Under the pieces are notes generated by a model, which was not told where the DNA came from, did not search any database, and saw only the letters and a list, made by a program, of their open reading frames with translations. Positions 11,548-20,950 of a DNA stretch of 64,000 bases are shown here, piece after piece. The position numbers and the translations under genes were made by a program. Source of the stretch: Mycobacterium sp. URHD0025 (lineage in GTDB: Bacteria > Actinomycetota > Actinomycetes > Mycobacteriales > Mycobacteriaceae); contig NZ_AUEQ01000014.1 in assembly GCF_000426065.1 (NCBI RefSeq), forward strand, positions 1 to 64,000, in the 5' to 3' direction. Each line of letters starts with the position of its first letter. Within the stretch, counting starts at the first letter, position 1.

Positions 11548-11931
11548 ATGGCGGCCATGACGACCTCCTTCGACCTGCGCACGGTTACCGGCTGGTTCCG
11601 GCTCATCGCTCTCGCTGAGGCGGTGAGCTGGGCCGGCCTGCTGGTCGGCATGTACTTCAAGTACCTGGGCAGCCCCCGCACCGAGGTCGGTGTCAAGGTG
11701 TTCGGCCCGATCCATGGCGGTATCTTCATCGCCTTCGTGGTGGCCGCCGTGCTGGTCGGGTTGGCCTGCAAGTGGGGCGTCGGCACGTGGATTCTGGCTT
11801 TGCTGGCCAGCATCGTGCCATTGGGCAGTGTGATCTTCGTCATGTGGGCTGATCGCACTGCGCGGCTGGGCTCGGGTGCGGCTCCGGCCCTGGTGGCGCA
11901 ACCGGGCGGCGCCGTGCCGGAAACGACGTGA
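11548..11931 (+). CDS. DUF3817 integral membrane protein
   Basis: A 127-aa protein of unknown function with three predicted membrane helices and the family features FRLIALAEAVSW, KYLG and GPIHGGIFIAF. A shorter start at the second ATG (11557, MTTSFDL) is equally possible; neither has a clear ribosome binding site. The stop lies 14 nt before the next gene. A distant relative, the Rv1342c homologue, lies at 35917-36279. Confidence 0.85.
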   Translation: MAAMTTSFDLRTVTGWFRLIALAEAVSWAGLLVGMYFKYLGSPRTEVGVKVFGPIHGGIFIAFVVAAVLVGLACKWGVGTWILALLASIVPLGSVIFVMWADRTARLGSGAAPALVAQPGGAVPETT

Positions 11932-11944
11932 CAGACTTGATGAC

Positions 11945-12850
11945 GTGACTCGTCCACGACCTTCTGTCGGGCCGGCGCTGGCCGGCGCGGTTGACCTCTC
12001 GGCACTCAAACAGCGGCCTGCGACGGGCGGCGGCAGCAGCCCCAGCGCGGCCGGCAGCGCGAACGTCACGGAGGTGAACGAAGCCAACTTCGAAGCCGAG
12101 GTGCTGGTCCGCTCGGGCCAGGTACCGGTGGTGGTGCTGCTGTGGTCGCCGCGCAGCGATTCCAGTGCCGCGCTGGGAGACGCTTTGGCGGGTCTGGCTG
12201 CTGCCGACAACGGCAAATGGTCACTGGCGCTGGTCAACGTCGACACCACCCCGAGGGTGGCGCAGATGTTCGGCATCCAGGGCGTGCCCACGGTGGTCGC
12301 CCTCGCCGGAGGTCAGCCGATCGCCAGCTTCCAGGGCTCGCAACCGGCCGACGAACTGCGGCGCTGGGTCGATTCGTTGCTCGAGGCGACGGCGGGCAAG
12401 CTGACCGGATCCGAAGCCGGCGACGACGAATCAGAGCAGGTCGATCCGGAGCTGGCCGCAGCCAGGGCATACCTGGACGAAGGGGATCTCGACGCGGCGG
12501 CAGCTGCCTATCAGGCGATTCTGGACGCGCAGCCCAACCAAGCCGAGGCCAAGGGAGCGGTCCGGCAGATCGCATTCCTGCAGCGGGCAACCGCGCAGCG
12601 TCCCGATGCGGTGGCGGCGGCCGACGCGGCACCCGACGACATCGAGGCGGCATTCGCCGCTGCCGACGCCGAGATCCTGGCCCAGAACGTGTCGGCGGCC
12701 TTCGACCGGCTGATCGCGCTGATCAAGCGCACTGCCGGTGACGACCGGACCGCCGTGCGGACCCGGCTCGTCGAGCTGTTCGACTTGTTCGACCCGGCTG
12801 ATCCCGACGTGGTCGCGGGCCGGCGCAACCTGGCCAACGCCCTGTACTGA
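11945..12850 (+). CDS. thioredoxin-fold/TPR protein, CnoX (YbbN)-like, lacking CxxC
   Basis: A 301-aa cytoplasmic protein. A thioredoxin fold spans about residues 35-145 (VVVLLWSPRSDSS, then GVPTVVALAGGQ), followed by tetratricopeptide helices (about 165-301). The position of the redox CxxC (after LLW) reads SPRSDS, so it cannot do thiol exchange. In E. coli CnoX/YbbN, a thioredoxin-TPR protein with a degenerate CxxC acts as a chaperone handing clients to GroEL/DnaK; a similar holdase role is inferred. GTG at 11945 matches the Rv1324 length. It ends at a large hairpin shared with convergent glgB. Confidence 0.85.
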   Translation: MTRPRPSVGPALAGAVDLSALKQRPATGGGSSPSAAGSANVTEVNEANFEAEVLVRSGQVPVVVLLWSPRSDSSAALGDALAGLAAADNGKWSLALVNVDTTPRVAQMFGIQGVPTVVALAGGQPIASFQGSQPADELRRWVDSLLEATAGKLTGSEAGDDESEQVDPELAAARAYLDEGDLDAAAAAYQAILDAQPNQAEAKGAVRQIAFLQRATAQRPDAVAAADAAPDDIEAAFAAADAEILAQNVSAAFDRLIALIKRTAGDDRTAVRTRLVELFDLFDPADPDVVAGRRNLANALY

Positions 12851-12860
12851 TTTCTTCCGC

Positions 12861-12918
12861 CGAGCAGACACAAACCTGCCCCTTTTCGCTCGAAAAGGGG
12901 CAGGTTTGTGTCTGCTCG
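12861..12918. terminator. 28-bp perfect inverted repeat between convergent genes
   Basis: Arms 12861-12888 and 12891-12918 are exact reverse complements, separated by CT only. It lies between the stops of the CnoX-like gene (12850) and glgB (12928), as expected of a bidirectional terminator, though neither strand has a U tract. No other copy of this sequence was noticed in the window. Confidence 0.75.
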
Positions 12919-12927
12919 CGGGTGGAC

Positions 12928-15135
12928 CTAGGCAGGCTCGAACCACAGCATCGCCAACGGCGGTAACACCATCACTGCCGATGCGGGCCTACCGTGCCAT
13001 GGTTCCGCAGTGGCCTGGACCGCGCCGAGATTGCCGATGCCCGATCCGTTGTAGATGGTCGCGTCGGTGTTGAGCACTTCCTGCCAGGCGCCGGTGTGCG
13101 GCAGCCCCAGCCGGTACTCGCTGTGCTCACTGCCGGCGAAGTTCACCACGCAGGCCAGCACGGAACCGTCGGCACCGAACCGCAGGAAGCTCAGCACGTT
13201 GTTGGCCGAATCGTTCGCGTCGATCCAGGAGTAGCCCTCGGGGCTGGTGTCGCGGCTCCACAGCGCCGGGTGACTGCGATAGATCCCGTTGAGATCGCGC
13301 ACCAATCGCTGCACACCGCCGGAGAAGCCCTGCTCGTCGAGCTGGAACCAGTCCAGCCCACGCTCTTCCGACCACTCGGCCCGCTGTCCGAATTCCTGGC
13401 CCATGAACAACAGTTGCTTACCCGGGTGCGCCCACTGGTAGGCCAGCAGACTGCGCAGTCCCGCGGCCTTGGCGTGATCGTCACCCGGCATCCGGCCCCA
13501 CAGGGTGCCCTTGCCGTGCACGACCTCGTCATGGCTTATCGGCAGCACGTAGTTCTCGCTGAACGCATACAGCATCGAGAACGTCATCTCGTGGTGGTGA
13601 TAGCTGCGGTGCACCGGGTCATGGCTGACGTAGTCGAGCGTGTCGTTCATCCAGCCCATGTTCCACTTCATCGAAAAACCAAGGCCGCCAAGGTTGGTGG
13701 GGCGGGTGACGCCTGGCCACGACGTCGACTCCTCGGCGACCGTGACGATTCCCGGGGCGACCTTGTGCACGGTGGCGTTCATCTCCTGCAGGAACTGCAC
13801 CGCCTCCAGGTTCTCCCGGCCACCGTGGATGTTGGGCGTCCAGCCACCCTCCGGACGTGAGTAGTCGAGGTAGAGCATCGACGCGACGGCGTCCACCCTC
13901 AGTCCGTCAATGTGATATTCCTCCAGCCAATACAACGCATTGGCGACCAGGAAGTTGCGCACCTCGGGTCGGCCGAAGTCGAAAACGTAGGTGCCCCAGT
14001 CGAGCTGCTCTCCGCGGCGCGGGTCGGAGTGCTCGTACAGCGGGGTTCCGTCAAATCGGCCCAGCGCCCAGGCATCCTTCGGGAAGTGGGCCGGAACCCA
14101 GTCCACGATCACCCCGATCCCCGCTTGGTGCAGGGTATCCACCAGATGTCGAAAATCGTCGGGGGTTCCCAGCCGCGACGTGGGTGCGTAGTACGAGGTG
14201 ACCTGGTATCCCCACGACCCGCCGAACGGGTGCTCGGCCACCGGCAGCAGCTCGACGTGGGTGAAGCCCTGTTCCACAACGTATTCGGTGAGCTCGGTGG
14301 CCAGCTGTCGGTAGCTGAGGCCGGGCCGCCAGGACATCAGGTGCACCTCGTAGGTGCTCATCGGTTCGAACACCGGATTCTGCGCGGCGCGCCGGGTCAT
14401 CCAGTCGCCGTCGTTCCAGGTGTAGGAGCTGCTCGTGACCCGGGAGGCCGTCTGCGGCGGAACTTCAGTGGCGAAGGCCATCGGGTCGGCCCGGTCGGAA
14501 GTCACCCCGCCCGCGCCGTGGACCCGAAACTTGTACAGGCCGTCGACGGGAAACCCGGGCCAGAACAGCTCCCAGACGCCCGACGAACCGAGGACACGCA
14601 TCTGTGCCTCGTTGCCGTCCCAGTGGTTGAAGTCACCGACGACGCTGACGCCCTTGGCATTCGGCGCCCATACCGCGAACGAGACTCCTTCCACGACTCC
14701 GTCGGCGGTGGTGAAACTGCGCGGATGGGCTCCCAGGATCTCCCACAGGCGTTCGTGGCGTCCCTCGGCGAACAGGTGCAGATCGAGCTCGCCGAGCGTG
14801 GGCAGGAACCGGTAGGCGTCGGCGGTGGTGTGGGTGAAGATGGTGTCGTCGGCGCCCGGATAGCCGATCTCCAGACGGTAGTCCGCGAGATTGGTGAACG
14901 GAACGGCAACCGCGAAGAGTCCGGAATCGATGTGCTGCAGCGGGAATCGTTCACCGCCGATCAAAGCGACGACTTTGGAGGCGTGGGGGCGGAAGGCCCG
15001 GATAACGGTCTCGCCGGCGTACTCGTGGGCGCCGAGTACCGAATGCGGGTCGTGGTGTTGGCCCGTCCGCAGTCGCTGGATGTCGGTGGGATCGGGGCGC
15101 AGATGTAGATCGGTGAGGTGGTTACTTCGTGTCAT
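12928..15135 (-). CDS. glgB: 1,4-alpha-glucan branching enzyme
   Basis: A 735-aa GH13 branching enzyme that introduces alpha-1,6 branches into the alpha-1,4 glucan built by GlgE. An N-terminal CBM48-like region (about 110-230) precedes the catalytic barrel with VELLPVAEHPFGGSWGYQ, the nucleophile Asp in GLRVDAVASMLYLDYSR, the acid Glu in TVAEESTSWP and the transition-state Asp in PISHDEVVHGK. The start ATG at 15135 lies 7 nt after the glgE stop, so glgE-glgB is one operon, as in Rv1327c-Rv1326c. Confidence 0.98.
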   Translation of the reverse strand: MTRSNHLTDLHLRPDPTDIQRLRTGQHHDPHSVLGAHEYAGETVIRAFRPHASKVVALIGGERFPLQHIDSGLFAVAVPFTNLADYRLEIGYPGADDTIFTHTTADAYRFLPTLGELDLHLFAEGRHERLWEILGAHPRSFTTADGVVEGVSFAVWAPNAKGVSVVGDFNHWDGNEAQMRVLGSSGVWELFWPGFPVDGLYKFRVHGAGGVTSDRADPMAFATEVPPQTASRVTSSSYTWNDGDWMTRRAAQNPVFEPMSTYEVHLMSWRPGLSYRQLATELTEYVVEQGFTHVELLPVAEHPFGGSWGYQVTSYYAPTSRLGTPDDFRHLVDTLHQAGIGVIVDWVPAHFPKDAWALGRFDGTPLYEHSDPRRGEQLDWGTYVFDFGRPEVRNFLVANALYWLEEYHIDGLRVDAVASMLYLDYSRPEGGWTPNIHGGRENLEAVQFLQEMNATVHKVAPGIVTVAEESTSWPGVTRPTNLGGLGFSMKWNMGWMNDTLDYVSHDPVHRSYHHHEMTFSMLYAFSENYVLPISHDEVVHGKGTLWGRMPGDDHAKAAGLRSLLAYQWAHPGKQLLFMGQEFGQRAEWSEERGLDWFQLDEQGFSGGVQRLVRDLNGIYRSHPALWSRDTSPEGYSWIDANDSANNVLSFLRFGADGSVLACVVNFAGSEHSEYRLGLPHTGAWQEVLNTDATIYNGSGIGNLGAVQATAEPWHGRPASAVMVLPPLAMLWFEPA

Positions 15136-15142
15136 CTCGTTC

Positions 15143-17269
15143 TCATTCCCTGCGTAGCAAGCTCAGTCGTTGCTCATAGGGTACGAGCGGCATGTTCAAC
15201 ACGTGCGCCACCGCTTTGGCGGGATCGATGCGCACGTAATTCGACTGCCCCCACTGGTATTCCTCGCCGGTGATCTCGTCGCGTACCCAGAACCGGTCAT
15301 GTGTTTCCATACCCAGTGCCTCCATGTTCAACCACAATGTGGCTTCCTCGGGGCCGAACGGGTTGAGGGTGACCACCACGAGGACGGTGTCGCCGGTGAT
15401 CGGGTCGAACTTGCTGTAGGCGAGCAGTGCGTCGTTGTCCACGTGGTGGAAGGTCAGCGTCCGCAGCTGGCGCAGCGCGGGGTGCAGACGCCGGATCTCG
15501 TTGAGGCGGGTGACGAATGGCTCAAGGGAGCGTCCCTCGGCAAGCGCCGTGGCGAAGTCGCGGGGGCGCAACTCGTATTTCTCGGAGTCCAGATACTCCT
15601 CGCTGCCCTCCCGGACAGCCCGGTGTTCGAACAGTTCGAAGCCCGAGTACATGCCCCACGACGGGCTCATGGTGGCGGCCAGCACCGCGCGGATCGCGAA
15701 CATGCCCGGACCGCCGTGCTGCAGCGACTCGTGCAGGATGTCAGGGGTGTTGACCCAGAGGCTGGGCCGTGCGCTGTCGGCGTTTTCTGTGATCTCGTTG
15801 CCGAATTCGGTGATCTCCCACTTACTGGTGCGCCACGTGAAGTACGTGTAGGACTGGGTGAAGCCGCGTTTGGCCAGGCCGTAGAGCCGGGCCGGCCGGG
15901 TGAAGGCCTCGGACAGGAACAGTACGTCCGGATCCTCGTTCTTGACCTCGGCGATCAGCCAGACCCAGAAGTTCGGCGGTTTGGTGTGCGGGTTGTCGAC
16001 GCGGAAAACCTTGACGCCGTGCGAGATCCAGAATCGCACCACCCGCAGCACCTCGTGGTACAGCCCGGCGGGATCGTTGTCGAAGTTGAGCGGATAGATG
16101 TCCTGGTACTTCTTGGGCGGGTTCTCCGCGTAGGCGATCGTGCCGTCCGGCAGCACCGTGAACCACTCCGGATGCGCTGCGGCCCAAGGATGATCGGGCG
16201 CGCATTGCAGCGCCAGATCGAGGGCCACCTCCACGCCCTGCTCGCGGGCCGCTGCGACGAAGGCATCGAAGTCGTCGATCGTGCCCAGTGCGGGGTGTAC
16301 GGCGTCGTGACCGCCTTCGTCGCTCCCGATGGCCCATGGCGAACCGACGTCGTCCGGCGCCGCGGTCACTGCGTTGTTGCGGCCCTTGCGGTGCACCTTG
16401 CCGATGGGGTGGATGGGCGGCAGGTAGACGATGTTGAAACCCATGCGGGCGATGCGGGGCAGTTGATCGGCGGCGGTGGCGAACGTCCCGTGCACCGGAT
16501 GTCCGGCCTTGTCCCGGCCGCCTGTAGAGCGCGGGAACATCTCGTACCACGAGGAGAACCGGGCCAGCGGACGGTCCACCCAGACACCGTATTGCTCACC
16601 GCGGGTGACCAACTCGCGCAGCGGGTACTGGTCGAGCAGTTCGGTGACCTCGTCGGAAAGCGCTGCACCGGCGCGAATGAAGGGATCGCCGGGCGTGCGG
16701 AGCACTGCGGCGGCCTCGAGCAATGGATCGCGTAGTTTGCGGGGCACCCCGGTGGCCGCGCGCTGGAGCAGGCGTGCCCCGATCAGCAGGTCGTTGGCCA
16801 GCTCGGCCTCGCTCTGGCCGGCGCCGAGCTTGGCTTCGACCGCGTGCCGCCAGGTCGCCAGCGGATCACCCCAGCCGTCTACGCGGTACGTCCACAGACC
16901 GACGCTGTCCGGCGTGAACTGGCCGTGGAAGACATCGGGGGTGTGCCCGGTGGACATGGGCAGGGCCTGTGGCTTGATCCGCTGGGTGGGACGCATCACC
17001 TCGCCGATCGGCACAGGTACCTGCGCGGTGCCCGGCCCGGTGGCCAGCCGCGGGTACTCGGTGCCGAGGTAACGCACCACCAGCGTGGCCGCGACGGCGT
17101 CGTGGCCTTCGCGCCAGACCGTGGCCCGCACCGGGACGACCTCGCCGACGACGGCTTTTGCCGGGAACTGCCCGCAGAAGACCACGGGCGCGACATCGTC
17201 GATTCCGATACGACCGGCCACCCATCCACTCCTCACGTCGCCACGGTCAAGCGGCTGTCTGTCGTTCAC
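15143..17269 (-). CDS. glgE: alpha-1,4-glucan:maltose-1-phosphate maltosyltransferase
   Basis: A 708-aa GH13_3 enzyme that transfers maltosyl units from maltose 1-phosphate onto alpha-1,4-glucan. Signatures: the N-terminal sandwich domain, PPIHPIGKVHRKGRNN, the nucleophile Asp in FRVDNPHTKPPNFW and the acid Glu in LFLSEAFTRP. The reading frame stays open another 168 nt upstream, but family similarity to Rv1327c begins near GRIGIDDVAPVV, so the GTG at 17269, preceded by AAGG, is chosen. In M. tuberculosis loss of GlgE poisons cells with maltose 1-phosphate. It is divergent from glgP across about 136 nt. Confidence 0.96.
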   Translation of the reverse strand: MNDRQPLDRGDVRSGWVAGRIGIDDVAPVVFCGQFPAKAVVGEVVPVRATVWREGHDAVAATLVVRYLGTEYPRLATGPGTAQVPVPIGEVMRPTQRIKPQALPMSTGHTPDVFHGQFTPDSVGLWTYRVDGWGDPLATWRHAVEAKLGAGQSEAELANDLLIGARLLQRAATGVPRKLRDPLLEAAAVLRTPGDPFIRAGAALSDEVTELLDQYPLRELVTRGEQYGVWVDRPLARFSSWYEMFPRSTGGRDKAGHPVHGTFATAADQLPRIARMGFNIVYLPPIHPIGKVHRKGRNNAVTAAPDDVGSPWAIGSDEGGHDAVHPALGTIDDFDAFVAAAREQGVEVALDLALQCAPDHPWAAAHPEWFTVLPDGTIAYAENPPKKYQDIYPLNFDNDPAGLYHEVLRVVRFWISHGVKVFRVDNPHTKPPNFWVWLIAEVKNEDPDVLFLSEAFTRPARLYGLAKRGFTQSYTYFTWRTSKWEITEFGNEITENADSARPSLWVNTPDILHESLQHGGPGMFAIRAVLAATMSPSWGMYSGFELFEHRAVREGSEEYLDSEKYELRPRDFATALAEGRSLEPFVTRLNEIRRLHPALRQLRTLTFHHVDNDALLAYSKFDPITGDTVLVVVTLNPFGPEEATLWLNMEALGMETHDRFWVRDEITGEEYQWGQSNYVRIDPAKAVAHVLNMPLVPYEQRLSLLRRE

Positions 17270-17391
17270 TTGCCTTGTCGCGTCTGATACCCACCGTAGT
17301 GGGCTGTTCAATCTCGCGGGCGTTAAGAGCCGCGCAGGGATACGTTGCCTGAACGGATATCCCTCACCGCTGCACGGGTCGGAATTGTCAG

Positions 17392-17397
17392 TAAGGT
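17392..17397 (+). promoter_or_regulatory. -10 element for glgP
   Basis: TAAGGT (TANNNT) lies 8 nt before the GTG at 17406, so the glgP mRNA should be leaderless or nearly so. The rest of the 136-nt gap to glgE shows no obvious operator. Confidence 0.5.
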
Positions 17398-17405
17398 TGG
17401 GACGC

Positions 17406-20027
17406 GTGAAAGCCCTGAGAAGGTTCACCGTCCGCACTCACCTTCCCGAGCGGTTGGCGGCGCTGGAACGACTGTCGATCAACCTCCGGTGGTCGTGGCA
17501 CAAACCGACCCAGGATTTGTTTGCTGTCATCGACGCCGAGCTGTGGCAGCAGACCAACGGCGACCCGGTGGCCCTGCTGGGAGCGGTCAGTCCGCAGCGG
17601 CTCGACGAACTGGCCGCCGACGAATCGTTTCTGGGCCGCCTCGACGAGTTGGCCGCGGACCTGGACACCTACCTCAGCCGGCCGCTGTGGTACCAGCAAC
17701 AGATCGCCGACGGCGTCGAGATGCCGAAGGGAATCGCCTATTTCTCGATGGAGTTCGGTGTCGCCGAAGTATTGCCCAACTATTCGGGCGGTCTGGGGAT
17801 CCTGGCCGGTGACCATCTGAAATCCGCCTCGGATCTCGGGCTGCCCCTGATCGCGGTGGGCCTGTACTACCGCTCGGGGTATTTCCGGCAGTCCCTGACC
17901 GCCGACGGTTGGCAGCATGAGACCTATCCGTCGCTGGACCCGCAAGGGCTGCCGTTGCGGTTGCTCAACGACGCGTCCGGCGCGCCGGTGCTGGTGAAGT
18001 TGGCGTTGCCGGATGCCCGTGAGCTGCGGGCTCGGGTCTGGATCGCGCAGGTCGGCCGGATTCCGCTGCTCCTGCTCGATTCCGACGTTCCGGAGAACGA
18101 GCACGAACTGCGCGGGGTGACCGACCGGCTGTACGGCGGCGACCAGGAACACCGCATCAAGCAGGAGATCCTGGCCGGTATCGGCGGGGTGCGTGCGATC
18201 CGAGCCTTCACCGAGATCGAGAATCTGCATGCCCCTGAGGTTTTCCACATGAACGAGGGCCACGCGGGCTTTCTCGGGGTCGAACGGATTCGCGAATTGG
18301 TCGCGGCGGGACTGGATTTCGACACCGCGCTGACCGTGGTGCGGTCCTCGACCGTGTTCACCACCCACACCCCGGTGCCGGCCGGCATCGACCGGTTCCC
18401 GGTCGAGATGGTGAAGCGCTACTTCGGCGGCCCGGCCGATGAGCCCTCGCGCGAAGAGGATCCATCGCGCGGTCCGGCCGACTCCCGGCTGTTGCCCGGA
18501 GTGCCGCTGGACCGGGTGGTCGCGTTCGGTGCCGAGGACGATCCGTCGAAGTTCAACATGGCGCACATGGGTCTGCGGCTCGCGCAGCGGGCCAACGGGG
18601 TGTCGCTGCTGCACGGTCAGGTCAGCCGGGGCATGTTCAACGACCTGTGGCCGGGGTTCGACCAGGCCGAGGTGCCGATCGGATCGATCACCAACGGTGT
18701 GCACGCCCCGACCTGGGCGGCCCCGCAGTGGCTGGCCCTGGGACGGGAGCTGATCGGTTCGGAGGCGGCCGAACCGGCGGTGTGGGAGCGGCTGCAGGAG
18801 GTCGAACCCGGACACATGTGGTGGATCCGCTCCCAGCTGCGCGAGACGCTGATCGGCGACGTGCGTGACCGCCTGCGTCGCTCCTGGCTGGAACGTGGCG
18901 CGTCTGAGGCCGAACTGGGCTGGATCGCAACAGCTTTCGATCCGTCGGTGCTGACTGTCGGGTTCGCCCGGCGGGTGCCCACCTACAAGCGGCTGACGCT
19001 GATGCTGCGCGACCCGGAGCGGCTGGAGAAACTGCTGCTCGACGAGAAGCGGCCCGTGCAGCTGATCGTGGCGGGCAAATCGCACCCTGCCGACGACGGC
19101 GGCAAGGCGCTGATCCAGCAGATCGTGCGGTTCGCCGACCGGCCCGAGGTGCGGCACCGCATCGCGTTCCTGCCGGACTACGACATGTCGATGGCCCGGT
19201 TGCTGTACTGGGGTTGCGACGTCTGGCTCAACAATCCGCTGCGGCCGTTGGAGGCCTGCGGCACGTCGGGCATGAAGAGTGCACTCAACGGCGGGCTGAA
19301 CCTCTCTATCAGGGACGGCTGGTGGGATGAGTGGTACGACGGCGAGAACGGCTGGGAGATCCCGACGGCCGACGGAGTGGACGACGAGGCCCGGCGCGAT
19401 GACCTGGAGGCCGCGGCCCTCTACGACCTCCTCGAACACGCCGTGACACCGAAGTTCTACGAGCGCGACGAGCACGGGGTGCCGACCCGCTGGGTCGAGA
19501 TGGTTCGCCACACGCTGCAGGTGCTCGGGCCGAAGGTACTGGCGTCGCGCATGGTGCGGGACTACACCGAGAAGTACTACCTGCCTGCGGCGCAGTCGTT
19601 GCGCCAGACCGTCGAGGCGCCATCGGGGGAGCCGTTCGGGGCGGCCCGGGAATTGGCCGATTACCGGCGCCGTGCGCAGGAAGCCTGGCCGAAGATTCAG
19701 ATCACCGACGTGGACAGCTACGGCTTGCCCGATACGCCGCTGCTCGGGTCACAGCTGACGCTGACCGCCACGGTGCAGCTGGCTGGTCTGCGGCCCGACG
19801 AGGTGACGGTGCAGGCCGTGCTGGGCCGGGTGGACGCAGGTGACGTGATCCTGAACCCGGTGACCGTGCAGATGGCGCACACCGGTTCGGCCGAGGGCGA
19901 TACCGAGGTGTTCTCGATCAGCACGCCGCTGCCGGTGGCCGGGCCGGTGGGGTACACCGTCCGCGTGTTGCCGCACCACCGGCTGCTGACCGCCGACAAC
20001 GAGCTCGGCTTGGTGGCGCTGGCTTGA
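17406..20027 (+). CDS. glgP: glycogen/alpha-glucan phosphorylase
   Basis: An 873-aa GT35 phosphorylase that releases glucose 1-phosphate from alpha-glucan, the breakdown arm opposite GlgE/GlgB. It has the actinobacterial-type N-terminus MKALRRFTVRTHLPERLAAL, the substrate region FSMEFGVAEVLPNYSGGLGILAGDH-type, and the PLP site EACGTSGMKSALNGG with the Schiff-base Lys. The GTG at 17406 matches the known start of Rv1328; the longer open frame upstream overlaps glgE antisense and is not family-like. The stop TGA overlaps the TTG start of the next gene. Confidence 0.97.
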   Translation: MKALRRFTVRTHLPERLAALERLSINLRWSWHKPTQDLFAVIDAELWQQTNGDPVALLGAVSPQRLDELAADESFLGRLDELAADLDTYLSRPLWYQQQIADGVEMPKGIAYFSMEFGVAEVLPNYSGGLGILAGDHLKSASDLGLPLIAVGLYYRSGYFRQSLTADGWQHETYPSLDPQGLPLRLLNDASGAPVLVKLALPDARELRARVWIAQVGRIPLLLLDSDVPENEHELRGVTDRLYGGDQEHRIKQEILAGIGGVRAIRAFTEIENLHAPEVFHMNEGHAGFLGVERIRELVAAGLDFDTALTVVRSSTVFTTHTPVPAGIDRFPVEMVKRYFGGPADEPSREEDPSRGPADSRLLPGVPLDRVVAFGAEDDPSKFNMAHMGLRLAQRANGVSLLHGQVSRGMFNDLWPGFDQAEVPIGSITNGVHAPTWAAPQWLALGRELIGSEAAEPAVWERLQEVEPGHMWWIRSQLRETLIGDVRDRLRRSWLERGASEAELGWIATAFDPSVLTVGFARRVPTYKRLTLMLRDPERLEKLLLDEKRPVQLIVAGKSHPADDGGKALIQQIVRFADRPEVRHRIAFLPDYDMSMARLLYWGCDVWLNNPLRPLEACGTSGMKSALNGGLNLSIRDGWWDEWYDGENGWEIPTADGVDDEARRDDLEAAALYDLLEHAVTPKFYERDEHGVPTRWVEMVRHTLQVLGPKVLASRMVRDYTEKYYLPAAQSLRQTVEAPSGEPFGAARELADYRRRAQEAWPKIQITDVDSYGLPDTPLLGSQLTLTATVQLAGLRPDEVTVQAVLGRVDAGDVILNPVTVQMAHTGSAEGDTEVFSISTPLPVAGPVGYTVRVLPHHRLLTADNELGLVALA

Positions 20028-20872
20028 GTAGAGCGCTCAAAGTTCAGCTCGATGGTGGACCGTACGCGCTGGCTGCCGGAAGCGATGGCGCGATGTGGGT
20101 GACGCTGGTGCATGGTGGCGCCGTCGCCCGGGTTTCGTCCACCGGTGAGGTCAGCACCTACTCGGTCGGAGAAGGCTCACGTCCGTCGATCATCGCGGCC
20201 GGACCGGACGGGGCATTGTGGTTCACCCGGTCCGGCGATGATCGGATCGGCCGCATCACCACCGCGGGGGAGTTGAGCTCTTTCGAATTGCGCGGGGGCA
20301 GTGCGCCGTTCGGGATCACCGCGGGTCCCGACGACGCGTTGTGGTTCACCACGATGTCCTCGGGCGAGATCGGCAGAATCGGCACCGACGGTGAGATCAG
20401 CACCGCGGCCACGGTGGGCGGGATGCCGTCGATGATCACCGAGGGGCCCGATGGCGCGTTGTGGTTCACGCTCAACGAGACCGGTGCGGTGGGCCGGCTG
20501 ACCGTCGAGGGATCCCTCAAAGTCCGCGAATTGCCCACTGCCGCAGCCGGTCCCGTCGGTATCGCGGCCACTCACGACGATGCCGTGTGGTTCACCGAGA
20601 TCCGTGCGGACAAGATCGGCAGAATCCCGGTGAACGACGCCATTCAGGAGTTGGACCTGCCGGGCAAACCGCATGCGGTGGTCGCCGACCCGACCGACGG
20701 AGTGTGGGTCAGTCTGTGGGGTGCAGATCAGATCGCCCGCATCAGCGGCGACGGGGAAGTGGTCACCATCGACCTGCCGTCCGGCAGCGAGCCGCACGGA
20801 TTGGCCATCGGTCCCGACGGCGCCTGCTGGGTGGCGCTGGAGTGTGGTTTCGTCCTGAAAATGCCCACCTGA
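20024..20872 (+). CDS. virginiamycin B lyase (streptogramin lyase) family protein
   Basis: A 282-aa seven-bladed beta-propeller with seven repeats of the type GPDGALWFT. Vgb opens the ring of streptogramin B antibiotics by Mg-dependent elimination. The residues essential in S. aureus Vgb appear present: Tyr in GPYALAAG, His in KPHAVVA, Glu and His in SEPHGLA, and Glu in WVALECG. The only start fitting the first blade is TTG at 20024, which overlaps the glgP stop (TTGA), so translation depends on glgP. Whether it destroys a streptogramin or a cell metabolite is unknown. It is not part of the M. tuberculosis order at this place. Confidence 0.85.
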   Translation: MSRALKVQLDGGPYALAAGSDGAMWVTLVHGGAVARVSSTGEVSTYSVGEGSRPSIIAAGPDGALWFTRSGDDRIGRITTAGELSSFELRGGSAPFGITAGPDDALWFTTMSSGEIGRIGTDGEISTAATVGGMPSMITEGPDGALWFTLNETGAVGRLTVEGSLKVRELPTAAAGPVGIAATHDDAVWFTEIRADKIGRIPVNDAIQELDLPGKPHAVVADPTDGVWVSLWGADQIARISGDGEVVTIDLPSGSEPHGLAIGPDGACWVALECGFVLKMPT

Positions 20873-20950
20873 GTGACGGGGCGCACTGACGGTCGGGTAA
20901 GTACATAGGCAGTCTTGTTCCCGCGGGGAAACCGTAACGAGAGGCCGCCT

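Noticed and set aside
17270..17437. 56-residue N-terminal extension of GlgE
   Set aside because: Not present in known GlgE proteins and would overlap the glgP promoter region.
17388..19511. 707-codon minus-strand frame
   Set aside because: Mirror of glgP, no recognisable motif; same explanation for the long plus-strand frames under glgB and glgE.
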